Shown: positions 56,542 through 63,261 of the stretch, one piece after another
Numbering within the stretch: position 1 is the first letter of the stretch
Layout of the letters: each line of letters begins with the position of its first letter
From: Chryseobacterium sp. G0186
GTDB taxonomy: Bacteria > Bacteroidota > Bacteroidia > Flavobacteriales > Weeksellaceae
Direction: 5' to 3'
NCBI RefSeq assembly: GCF_003815675.1
Contig: NZ_CP033918.1
Location: 2,914,001 to 2,978,000 of the forward strand
Length of the DNA stretch: 64,000 nt
Notes under the pieces: generated by a model
What the model saw: only the letters and a program-made list of their open reading frames with translations
The model's database searches: none
What the model was told of the DNA's origin: nothing
Translations under genes and position numbers: made by a program

Positions 56542-57879
56542 GTGTTAAGTACATCAAAAGTAGTCTTTAAAGATTACAATCCCAAAGAAAATTTGCTTTT
56601 TCCTCCCAATTTATCGGAGTTGATTGATGAAAAGCATCCTGTAAAAATAGTTTCGGACATCATTGACGGGCTGGATATTAAAAGCTTAGTCAACACCTAC
56701 AAACCTGGCGGAACTTCGTGCTATCATCCGAAAATGCTTTTGAAAGTTTTAATTTACGGTTATTTGAGTAATATCTATTCGAGCCGTAAAATAGAACAGG
56801 CCTTGAAGGAAAACATCCATTTTATGTGGGTTTCTGCAATGAGCCGTCCCGACCATAATACCATCAACAGATTTCGCAGCCAGCGTTTGAAGGGCGAGAT
56901 TAAAGCCATCTTCACACAAATCGTTCTTCTTTTAGAGAAAGAAGGTTTGGTAAGTCTGGAAACCACTTTTGTAGACGGCACAAAGATAGAAGCCAATGCC
57001 AACCGCTATACTTTTGTCTGGGGAAAAGCCATCAAAAAACATAAAGCAAGAATTTCCCAGCAACTGGAAGAACTTTGGAATTATGCGGAAAAAGTGGCAA
57101 AAGATGAGCTTCAGGATACAGAGAATATTGATTTTAAAGAGGTAGATTCTGAAAAAGTAACTCAAACCATCACAAAGATCAATGAGGTTCTGAGAGATAA
57201 AAAAGCACCTTCAAAAGTCCGTCAGAAGCTGAATTATGCCAAGAAAAACTGGGCTGCCAATTTAGATAAATATAAGAAACAACAGGAAATATTAGGAAGC
57301 AGAAATTCTTATTCCAAGACGGATACCGATGCAACATTTATGCGGATGAAGGATGATCATATGCAAAACGGGCAGCTAAAACCGGCTTACAATCTGCAGA
57401 TTTCCACCAACAGACAATTTATTTTACATTATTCCATACATCCCAACCCAACCGATACCAAAACATTAGAATCTCATTTACAGGGTTTTGAAGAGAGCTA
57501 TCAGAAAGTTCCAAAAGAGCTTGTAGCGGATGCAGGATATGGCTCGGAAGAAAACTATAACTTATTGAAATATAGAAAAATAAAGGCTTATGTAAAATAC
57601 AATTACTTTACAAAAGACCAAAAGTCAGGACAGATAACCACTTCACAGAATAATCCTAAACTGGCAAAAATCAGGGAAAAGATTTTCAAACTTCTTAATA
57701 CCCCAAAAGGCGTCAGGCTACGCAAACAGCGATGTCACGATGTTGAACCTGTTTTCGCCCAGCTCAAACACAACAAAAATTTTAAACGCTTCCTGCTTAG
57801 GGGAAAAATTAAGGCCGAGCTGGAAATCGGCATACTTGCCATTGCCCATAATCTCAAGAAAATGGCAAAAGCAGCCTGA
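56542..57879 (+). CDS. IS1182-family transposase (short form)
   Basis: 445 residues from a GTG. N-terminal DUF772-like part (HPKMLLKVLIYGYLSNIYSSR), then a DDE core: FVDGTKIEANANRYTFVW, ELVADAGYGSEENY and RCHDVEPVFAQLKHNKNFKRF, so all three acidic residues can be placed. The cysteine-rich segment usually found between the second D and the E (CPMGQ...CxxCPL...CHKSKG) is missing; the frame passes from YNYFTKDQ to RLRKQRC with only about 30 residues. It may be a natural short variant or an in-frame deletion derivative. Confidence 0.85.
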   Translation: MLSTSKVVFKDYNPKENLLFPPNLSELIDEKHPVKIVSDIIDGLDIKSLVNTYKPGGTSCYHPKMLLKVLIYGYLSNIYSSRKIEQALKENIHFMWVSAMSRPDHNTINRFRSQRLKGEIKAIFTQIVLLLEKEGLVSLETTFVDGTKIEANANRYTFVWGKAIKKHKARISQQLEELWNYAEKVAKDELQDTENIDFKEVDSEKVTQTITKINEVLRDKKAPSKVRQKLNYAKKNWAANLDKYKKQQEILGSRNSYSKTDTDATFMRMKDDHMQNGQLKPAYNLQISTNRQFILHYSIHPNPTDTKTLESHLQGFEESYQKVPKELVADAGYGSEENYNLLKYRKIKAYVKYNYFTKDQKSGQITTSQNNPKLAKIREKIFKLLNTPKGVRLRKQRCHDVEPVFAQLKHNKNFKRFLLRGKIKAELEIGILAIAHNLKKMAKAA

Positions 57880-57896
57880 AAAAGACTGCTTTTTTA
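57867..57896 (+). terminator. terminator after the transposase gene
   Basis: AAAAGCAG (57867-57874) pairs with CTGCTTTT (57886-57893), followed by T; it covers the stop codon. Confidence 0.6.
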
Positions 57897-58005
57897 AATT
57901 TCTATCTTCCTTTTTCAAAATTTTTTAAATACAACAACTGAAAAAGCTTTTTGTTAATGACTAGTCCTGAAAATCTGATACAGATTATAGGACAAAAATA
58001 AATAA

Positions 58006-58875
58006 TTAAACCAGAGCAAATTTTCTTTTGCTTTGGTTTTTATTTTTATAAGTTCTCATTTTAATTTTTGTCTGTTTATGCATTTGATTTGGGGTTAGAT
58101 AATAATTTGAAAAATGAGGACGTAGATTATTATAGGTTTCAATGGATTCATCCACTAATTTTCTTCTTAACGCATTGTTTATATGATGTCTATCAATATT
58201 AAATTCATGCTTTAAAATACCATTTATCCTCTCTGCTATTGCATTTTCATAAGGATCTGAGTTTTGTGTCATGCTGCATTTTAATTGATGTTTTTGCAAG
58301 ACTTTCTGATATTCATTCGAGCAGTATTGTAAGCCACGATCAGAATGATGAATTAATGGGCCTACCATACCTTTGTGTTTCTTTAAAGCTCTTTTCAATG
58401 CGATAAGACTACTTTCTGTATTTAAATTATCTGCTACAAAATGTCCCACTATTTTCTTGGAATAAGCATCCGTTATTAAGCTTAAATAGCTTGGGCTTTT
58501 TCTGTCCCCTATGTAAGTAATATCAGCAACCCAAACCTGGTTGGGTTTTGTGATCTGATAGTCCAGAATCAAATTTTTATGCTTTCTGAAGCGATGATGG
58601 GAGTTGGTCGTAACATGGTAATTTTTCCTGGGGACAATCAATAAATGATTCGCTCTTAGGATGTCAAAGAATTTATCTCTTCCTACTTTGATAGAACCTA
58701 GGGATTCTTTTAAAATAAAATATAGTTTTCTGCCTCCTAATCGGGGCATTTTAATACGAACACACTCTACCAGTTCTACAACCTCTGAAGCCCTATTCCT
58801 ACAAACTTCTGTACGCTTGATACTTCTATAATAGATTTGTCTATTTAACCCTAACAATCCACAAGTAAAAATCAA
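58006..58875 (-). CDS. IS3-family transposase OrfB
   Basis: 289 residues. HTH_21-like N-terminal part, then an rve integrase core with D in VWVADITYI, D in HHSDRGLQYCS and E in ENAIAERINGILK. It begins in the -1 frame relative to orfA; the nominal start is a TTG overlapping orfA's TGA, so it is more probably made as an OrfAB fusion by frameshifting near the AAAAAG run at the end of orfA. Confidence 0.92.
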   Translation of the reverse strand: MIFTCGLLGLNRQIYYRSIKRTEVCRNRASEVVELVECVRIKMPRLGGRKLYFILKESLGSIKVGRDKFFDILRANHLLIVPRKNYHVTTNSHHRFRKHKNLILDYQITKPNQVWVADITYIGDRKSPSYLSLITDAYSKKIVGHFVADNLNTESSLIALKRALKKHKGMVGPLIHHSDRGLQYCSNEYQKVLQKHQLKCSMTQNSDPYENAIAERINGILKHEFNIDRHHINNALRRKLVDESIETYNNLRPHFSNYYLTPNQMHKQTKIKMRTYKNKNQSKRKFALV

Positions 58876-59306
58876 AGTTTCTTTTTCCTTACTGCGGAAG
58901 TCATCGATTGTTCGGGTGGTGAGTTTTTTCGAATATCAATGCGATATTCTTTCTCTGCAAGATCAATCATCATATCAAAAAATATAGCTTTTTTATCAGC
59001 AATATAAGCCTGTTTTTCCAAGAAGGCTTTCTGTTTTTCAAGAAGCTTAACTTCAGCTTCCAATTCCATAATACGTTGTTCAGGTGTCTTTTCCATGGCA
59101 TAAGGTCTTTGGTTTTCCCAATCAAAGTTACCATATTTTCTGAGCCAATTTAAAATAGTCCCGTGGGATTGTATACCATATTTCTTGCGACAAGTACTAA
59201 TGGTCGATTCACCAGATTCAACTTCTTTTACTATTTGAAGTTTTAAACTTAAACTGTAATCTTTCTGTGTACGCTTGATGTACACTGACCTTAATTGCTC
59301 TTCCAT
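58872..59306 (-). CDS. IS3-family transposase OrfA
   Basis: 144 residues. N-terminal HTH_Tnp_1-like region (LKLQIVKEVESGESTISTCRKKYGI, then GTILNWLRKYG) and a C-terminal leucine-zipper-like coiled coil (ELEAEVKLLEKQKAFLEKQ). Binds the element's ends. The last codons are Lys-rich, with a GGAAAAAG stretch suited to -1 frameshifting into orfB. Confidence 0.9.
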   Translation of the reverse strand: MEEQLRSVYIKRTQKDYSLSLKLQIVKEVESGESTISTCRKKYGIQSHGTILNWLRKYGNFDWENQRPYAMEKTPEQRIMELEAEVKLLEKQKAFLEKQAYIADKKAIFFDMMIDLAEKEYRIDIRKNSPPEQSMTSAVRKKKL

Positions 59307-59362
59307 AACGTTTTGTTTTTGTGTATCGCTATTTCAGGACTAGACATAACATAAAAACAAAA

Positions 59363-59396
59363 AGAGACTGTCCTTTTGAGACAGCCTCTTTTTTTT
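59363..59396. terminator. bidirectional terminator
   Basis: AGAGACTGTC (59363-59372) pairs with GACAGCCTCT (59380-59389), one mismatch, with A-runs left and T8 right. On the minus strand it ends the rtcB-prfH operon. Confidence 0.8.
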
Positions 59397-59409
59397 GATG
59401 ACACATTCA

Positions 59410-59919
59410 TTATACAGTTGCCTTTTTTCTGGTTCTCGTTGCAGGCATTTTACCTTTAATCAGTTTTTCCCGGTCTTCTAAAATCTCAAGTGAGCTTCTG
59501 CAGTAGCTGAATTTTTTCGCTTCTTTAAGTTGCTCCAGAGCAGACTTATATTCTCCTTTTCTTTCCAACAAAAGGGATTTGCAGGTAAGGATCTCAGATT
59601 TATCAATTCCTTTTATTTTCAAGGCAAATTCAATAAGTTTTGCTGCTTCTTCATAATCTTCATTACTCAAAAGACACTCGATATAATATCTGGGAGTGTT
59701 GACGTTTCCTATATTACTTTGCATTGCTTCTTCAAAGTATCTCTTTCCTGTTTCATAATCCTTCAAAACCTCAGAATATACCCTTCCCATCAGACAAAGG
59801 CTGTCTGCATCTTCGGGTTCATAGGATAATGCATAGTTGAGGGCATCCAGACACTCAGCCATATTGTATGGAAAATAGTCCAAGGCTTCAAAATAGTATT
59901 TATTTTTAGTTAAGGTCAT
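59410..59919 (-). CDS. tetratricopeptide-repeat protein
   Basis: 169 residues, soluble, helical. TPR-like repeats are visible: ALSYEPEDADSLCLMGRVYSE, GKRYFEEAMQSNIGN and ALEQLKEAKKFSY. A basic tail (ATRTRKK) ends it. TPR proteins usually mediate protein contacts. It overlaps prfH by 14 bp, so it belongs to the rtcB operon; whether it takes part in RNA repair is unknown. Confidence 0.8.
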   Translation of the reverse strand: MTLTKNKYYFEALDYFPYNMAECLDALNYALSYEPEDADSLCLMGRVYSEVLKDYETGKRYFEEAMQSNIGNVNTPRYYIECLLSNEDYEEAAKLIEFALKIKGIDKSEILTCKSLLLERKGEYKSALEQLKEAKKFSYCRSSLEILEDREKLIKGKMPATRTRKKATV

Positions 59920-60604
59920 TGCTGTAGTTTTTTAATTCGTTTCTAAGGACATTCCTTTGTTTTTTGTAGGATTTATCCTGATAATTTTTCTTAAAATCTG
60001 TTCCGGTGAACGTTCGAATCGGGTTTCCACGCTGCACCTGGATCTGAAGATTCCATGTTTCTTTCATTTTATTTTCCAACTGTTGAATATAAACTCCCAT
60101 TACTTTCTCTCTGAGCCTGATAACGGAAATTCTTTTATTCTCCAACTGTGATCGCGAGTCCTGTACAAATACAAACTGCTTACTTGGAGCGTGAATAGCA
60201 CGAACGGCCGTATTCACTTTATTCACATTCTGTCCTCCACTTCCCTGACTTCGGACAGTCTGAAATTGAATATCTCTTTCATTGAAATCTATGGGTTTCA
60301 GGTTTTCCAGTTCGAAAATACCAATAAACCAGTTATTTCTTTTATGCAGTTTTCTGAATGTACTTTTCCCTATCCAACAAATACTTCCTACCCATGACTT
60401 CAAAAATTTCTTTGTGTCATTTCCTTTTAAAAGCAGGGTTACAGATTTCAATGTCAGATTTTCATCACCATTTTCGCGGTGAATAATTTCGTACTCTATT
60501 TTATTTTCTCTTGCTTCTTCAAGAAAGGCTTTCAGTACCTTGGATACTACCCACTGGCATTCTAGAGGTCCTCTTCCTGAAGTTATTTGTATTATTTTTT
60601 CCAT
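59906..60604 (-). CDS. prfH: peptide chain release factor-like protein PrfH
   Basis: 232 residues from the ATG at 60604; the longer frame to 60694 would overlap the previous gene by 88 bp. The peptidyl-hydrolysis motif GGQ is at 123-125 in SQGSGGQNVNKV. The N-terminal ITSGRGPLECQWVV is typical of PrfH. PrfH is known to free peptides from ribosomes with damaged decoding-centre 16S rRNA so that RtcB can religate the RNA. It lies 2 bp after the nucleotidyltransferase-like gene, in the rtcB operon. Confidence 0.92.
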   Translation of the reverse strand: MEKIIQITSGRGPLECQWVVSKVLKAFLEEARENKIEYEIIHRENGDENLTLKSVTLLLKGNDTKKFLKSWVGSICWIGKSTFRKLHKRNNWFIGIFELENLKPIDFNERDIQFQTVRSQGSGGQNVNKVNTAVRAIHAPSKQFVFVQDSRSQLENKRISVIRLREKVMGVYIQQLENKMKETWNLQIQVQRGNPIRTFTGTDFKKNYQDKSYKKQRNVLRNELKNYSNDLN

Positions 60605-60606
60605 TG

Positions 60607-61152
60607 TTATGTTGGCATTGTGCTTAACAAGGAATGCCCTACCGGATCTATTCCTCTTTGTATTAAATCTTTTGCAGCCATTACTGCCCAGCATTTATCG
60701 CTGGAATGAATATTTCTGTAGAATGAAAGTAAAACTTCTGGTTTCACAACGGTAAATCCATTAGCTTCAATGGTTTCAAGACCATTGCGTTCAAAAAAAT
60801 CGATTGTAATTCTGTACAACTTTTCATTTTCCAGTTCTACCGTCTTTTCATATCTGCGGAAGTTTTCTTCACTGGGCAGATGATCATACCGTGTCCAAAC
60901 TTTCTGAAACGCATTCTGCTGAAGAATCATCACTACTTCTGCTACATTTTCTTTCAACACAAAAATATCGATGTCCTTGTGGTCATGGGCATGTTTATAT
61001 TCTGTATGCCCGATTTCAGACATAAAGTGCCAAGCCCAGCCACCAGATATAATGACTTTATTTTTTAATTTTTCTAAAATTTCAAGTCCAAGACGGATTC
61101 TTTGTTCCGGCCAGACTTCTCCGTATCTTTTTATGTTATGAGGTGCTCCCAT
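60607..61152 (-). CDS. nucleotidyltransferase-superfamily protein of the rtcB-prfH operon
   Basis: 181 residues. The pol-beta nucleotidyltransferase pattern is visible: ISGGWAWHF (GG at 37-38), KDIDIFV (D60 and D62) and a third acidic residue in YRITIDFFE (D118). The N-terminus GAPHNIKRYGEVWPEQR is basic. It could add nucleotides to RNA ends, act as a modifier like AbiEii/MNT proteins, or be inactive. It sits 105 bp after rtcB and 2 bp before prfH, so a link to RNA repair is likely, but it is inferred only from position. Confidence 0.78.
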   Translation of the reverse strand: MGAPHNIKRYGEVWPEQRIRLGLEILEKLKNKVIISGGWAWHFMSEIGHTEYKHAHDHKDIDIFVLKENVAEVVMILQQNAFQKVWTRYDHLPSEENFRRYEKTVELENEKLYRITIDFFERNGLETIEANGFTVVKPEVLLSFYRNIHSSDKCWAVMAAKDLIQRGIDPVGHSLLSTMPT

Positions 61153-61209
61153 TTTTTTTAGTTAAAAGTTGAGGGTTTACAGTTGACAGCTTATATAGAG
61201 GTCAACCAT

Positions 61210-61242
61210 AAACCTTATAGGTTTTTGAGACCTATAAGGTTT
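61210..61242. repeat. perfect palindrome between rtcB and the next gene
   Basis: AAACCTTATAGGT (61210-61222) and ACCTATAAGGTTT (61230-61242) form a perfect 13-bp stem with a 7-nt loop. There is no T-run, so it is not an obvious terminator; it may be a dispersed palindrome or an RNA-processing/stability element inside the operon. Confidence 0.65.
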
Positions 61243-61256
61243 GATTTACATTGAGA

Positions 61257-62648
61257 TTATCTATCCATTCTTACAATTCTCGGCTGGAATGTTCCCAGAA
61301 TATCTACCAATTCACTTTGTGCATTCATTACTTCATGAATATCCTTGTAGGCCATTGGTGCTTCTTCTGTATTTCCGCCCATAAGGGTAACATCTTTAAG
61401 TTTCAACTCTTTTTTAATGTCATTTTGGGTGAAAAGACTTCTGCATTCTCCTCTTGAATGGGCTCTTCCCGCTCCATGTGACGCCGAATTCAAAGATTCC
61501 GGATTTCCTTTTCCGCGAACAATAAATCCTTTTGCCGTCATGGATCCCGGAATCATTCCCAATTCATTTTCATTGGCAGGTGTTGCTCCTTTTCTGTGAA
61601 CAATCACTTCTTTTCCATTGTGAATTTCCTTCCATGCAAAGTTGTGATGGTTTTCAATTCTTGCCTTTACTCTTCCACCAACGGCTTTCACCAATCTTCT
61701 GTGAATATCATCATGACAGGCTGAAGCATAGTCTCCAGCAAGGTTCATGGCAGTCCAATATTCCAATCCTAAATGGGTACTCAAATCAAGCCAGGCAAAC
61801 TGCTGTGCCTCTTTTGGTAATGGGCATTGCTCTATTGCTACTCTTGAGTAGTACTGGGCAATTTCTGCTCCCAATCCTCTGGAGCCGCTGTGAGAAAGTA
61901 TTCCCAGGTATTTCCCTTTTGGTAAACCAATCTGTTGATCTTCTTCAGTGATTTCGACTTCTCCAAATTCAACAAAGTGATTTCCGCCGCCGGATGATCC
62001 CATTTGTTTAATTGCTTTCCCTTTTAGTCTTCTCAGGATTGGGATCAGATCGAATGTATCTCTTTCAAAAATCTCATGGTCTATATGAGATTTGTGGGTC
62101 TCATACATTCCAAATTTTGTATGTTCAGCAAGGGCTTTTTCATATTTATCTCTTGCTCCGTTAAGATATGAAACGGGTGTATCCAAAATACTTAAGCTCA
62201 TTCTGCAACCTATATCCATTCCCACTCCATAAGGGATTACGGCATTTTCTACAGCGAGAACTCCACCGATTGGAAGCCCATAACCGCTGTGTGCATCAGG
62301 CATTAAGGCCCCCTGAGTGGAGATTGGTAATTTCAAAGCAGTGTACAGCTGATTTTTAGCTTCCTCTGAAATATTGTTTCCAAAAATCTGAAAAGAAGCC
62401 CGCTGTGAGTTCAGCATTCTTTTTTCTGTTTTCTTTGACAGAAGTAAAGTTTCTGCAATCTGTCCGAATGTTAAGTCCTTTTCAAAATTCTCCGGGTTCA
62501 GCAAAATTTCTTTTAAAAGAGATTTTACATGATGAATATTTTTGGTTGCAAAGTTTCTTTTCATGACTTCCAGAGCCACGTTGACACTTTGATTATTGGG
62601 ATAGCCCAATTTTAATATATCTTTTCCTTTTAGTTTTAAATTTCCCAT
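61257..62648 (-). CDS. rtcB: RNA-splicing ligase RtcB
   Basis: 463 residues. GTP- and Mn-dependent ligase joining 2',3'-cyclic phosphate or 3'-phosphate to 5'-OH RNA ends. Visible: PYGVGMDIGCRMS, GSSGGGNHFVEFGEVE, LSHSGSRGLGAEIA, and SASHGAGRAHSR, which holds the guanylated histidine region. The C-terminus ends PRIVRMDR. First gene of an operon with prfH, which matches the RtcB-PrfH pairing. No RtcR regulator or RtcA cyclase is nearby. Confidence 0.95.
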   Translation of the reverse strand: MGNLKLKGKDILKLGYPNNQSVNVALEVMKRNFATKNIHHVKSLLKEILLNPENFEKDLTFGQIAETLLLSKKTEKRMLNSQRASFQIFGNNISEEAKNQLYTALKLPISTQGALMPDAHSGYGLPIGGVLAVENAVIPYGVGMDIGCRMSLSILDTPVSYLNGARDKYEKALAEHTKFGMYETHKSHIDHEIFERDTFDLIPILRRLKGKAIKQMGSSGGGNHFVEFGEVEITEEDQQIGLPKGKYLGILSHSGSRGLGAEIAQYYSRVAIEQCPLPKEAQQFAWLDLSTHLGLEYWTAMNLAGDYASACHDDIHRRLVKAVGGRVKARIENHHNFAWKEIHNGKEVIVHRKGATPANENELGMIPGSMTAKGFIVRGKGNPESLNSASHGAGRAHSRGECRSLFTQNDIKKELKLKDVTLMGGNTEEAPMAYKDIHEVMNAQSELVDILGTFQPRIVRMDR

Positions 62649-62768
62649 TGTTTTTAATTTAGATGCAAGATGTAGAACACAAGATCCAAGACCTGGACCT
62701 GCTTTTTACATCAATTTTTTATTTATACCATTTAATTTGAAGTTATTTTTACTCAATTCAAATGGCAC

Positions 62769-62786
62769 CAACTAAAATTTTAGTTG
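62769..62786. repeat. 18-bp perfect palindrome
   Basis: CAACTAAAATTTTAGTTG, about 120 bp upstream of rtcB. Possible operator; on the plus strand it is followed by a T-rich run and could also be a weak terminator. Confidence 0.5.
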
Positions 62787-62854
62787 ATTTTATTTTTGTC
62801 ATTTTGGAATAAGATTTCTTCTATGACCAGAATGACGATGTGGAGACCTTTTCT

Positions 62855-62927
62855 TAGCCCCGATTGCAGCGGCTACCCCGCAGCGAGCCTGAAAGGCGAG
62901 CGAGGAGTAATAGCGGAAAGCGGGAAA
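62855..62927 (+). ncRNA. Flavo-1-like structured repeat
   Basis: The sequence runs TAGCCCCGATTGCAGCGG ... AGCGGAAAGCGGGA with an internal GCCT-GAA-AGGC hairpin and outer CTA/TAG and CCCG/CGGG complements. It is GC-rich in AT-rich surroundings. The conserved ends (TAGCCCCGAT...GCAGCGG and AGCGG..AGCGGGA) match the high-copy structured element of Flavobacteria that I associate with the Flavo-1 RNA motif. Orientation and function are not established. Confidence 0.5.
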
Positions 62928-63024
62928 CAGCTTCAAATAAAAATTATCTGCTATTGGAAAAAGTTCCTAAATTTTATTAAAAATAGATTTCGGGGAAACG
63001 TGAGTTTGAAATATTGCGCAATAA

Positions 63025-63055
63025 AAAACCCGAAATCTCTACGACTTCGGGTTTT
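63025..63055 (-). terminator. terminator of the small leftward transcript
   Basis: AAAACCCGAA (63025-63034) pairs with TTCGGGTTTT (63046-63055), a perfect 10-bp stem with A-run on the left that reads as T-run on the minus strand. Confidence 0.85.
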
Positions 63056-63077
63056 GATATTTCATTGTACTGTTATT

Positions 63078-63155
63078 CTATGAGTGTACCAAACCACGAA
63101 GCCTTACCACCATAAGGGGTAATCCAACTGTAGAATTCTGAATAGTTCTGAACAT
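63078..63155 (-). CDS. possible 25-residue peptide in a small transcript
   Basis: An ATG at 63155 opens 25 codons (MFRTIQNSTVGLPLMVVRLR start) ending TAG at 63078; the product is basic and hydrophobic. A perfect promoter lies about 40 bp upstream and a terminator about 25 bp downstream. The overlapping -1 frame is also open for over 30 codons (ITPYGGKASWFGTLIE end) without an ATG. The transcript is well supported; whether it is translated, and in which frame, is not. It could be a noncoding RNA. Confidence 0.4.
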   Translation of the reverse strand: MFRTIQNSTVGLPLMVVRLRGLVHS

Positions 63156-63196
63156 TGCTTCGTTGTTTTTTAATGGTTAAACTTGATTTTCAGGTG

Positions 63197-63226
63197 CAAA
63201 TATAGAATTATTTTTTTAATCATCAA
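63197..63226 (-). promoter_or_regulatory. perfect Bacteroidota promoter for the small transcript
   Basis: On the minus strand TTG (63224-63226), 19 bp, TATATTTG (63197-63204): exact consensus and spacing. Confidence 0.75.
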
Positions 63227-63238
63227 TTATTTAAATCT

Positions 63239-63246
63239 TATTTTTG
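63239..63246 (+). promoter_or_regulatory. -7 box for the lipoprotein gene at 63262
   Basis: TATTTTTG matches TAnnTTTG, 15 bp before the ATG. No TTG at -33. Confidence 0.45.
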
Positions 63247-63261
63247 TGAAAAAAGAGTTTT

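Larger units (their letters stand above)
57962..59342 (-). mobile_element. IS3-family insertion sequence, 1381 bp
   Basis: Terminal inverted repeats start TAGTCCTGAAA at both ends (57962 and, inverted, 59342) and match at 17 of 21 positions, with GATACA shared at the inner side. The flanks carry a 3-bp direct repeat GAC (57959-57961 and 59343-59345), the usual IS3 duplication. It contains orfA and orfB in the expected -1 arrangement and looks complete. Confidence 0.88.
56452..59388 (+). mobile_element. IS1182-type element interrupted by an IS3-family element
   Basis: A 16-nt perfect inverted repeat (GAGGCTGTCTCAAAAG at 56452-56467 and its complement at 59373-59388) brackets an IS1182-type transposase gene and a complete IS3-family element. 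Removing the IS3 copy and one target repeat leaves about 1.55 kb, a normal IS1182 size. The same 16-mers also form terminator hairpins, so they could instead be two host terminators of one repeat family; the outer limits are therefore tentative. Confidence 0.5.
62649..63261. other. 613-bp spacer upstream of rtcB: survey
   Basis: In order: a degenerate AAGATCCAAGAC-type spacer repeat (62655-62700), an AT-rich stretch, an 18-bp palindrome (62769-62786), a structured Flavo-1-like repeat (62855-62927), a terminator (63025-63055) and a small transcription unit read leftward (63078-63226), then the promoter of the last gene. No clear rtcB promoter is recognised. Confidence 0.6.

Noticed and set aside
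58866..58895. A canonical A-AAA-AAG frameshift heptamer at the orfA/orfB junction
   Set aside because: The run reads G-AAA-AAG in the orfA frame, so the slippery site is only approximate; frameshifting is likely from the gene layout but the exact site is unproven.
60605..60694. 30-residue N-terminal extension of PrfH
   Set aside because: It would overlap the preceding gene by 88 bp, and PrfH homology begins at the ATG at 60604.
62784..63083. A 99-codon plus-strand open frame starting with TTG
   Set aside because: It runs through the structured GC-rich repeat and the terminator hairpin, has no signal or domain pattern, and is best explained by the repeat sequence itself.
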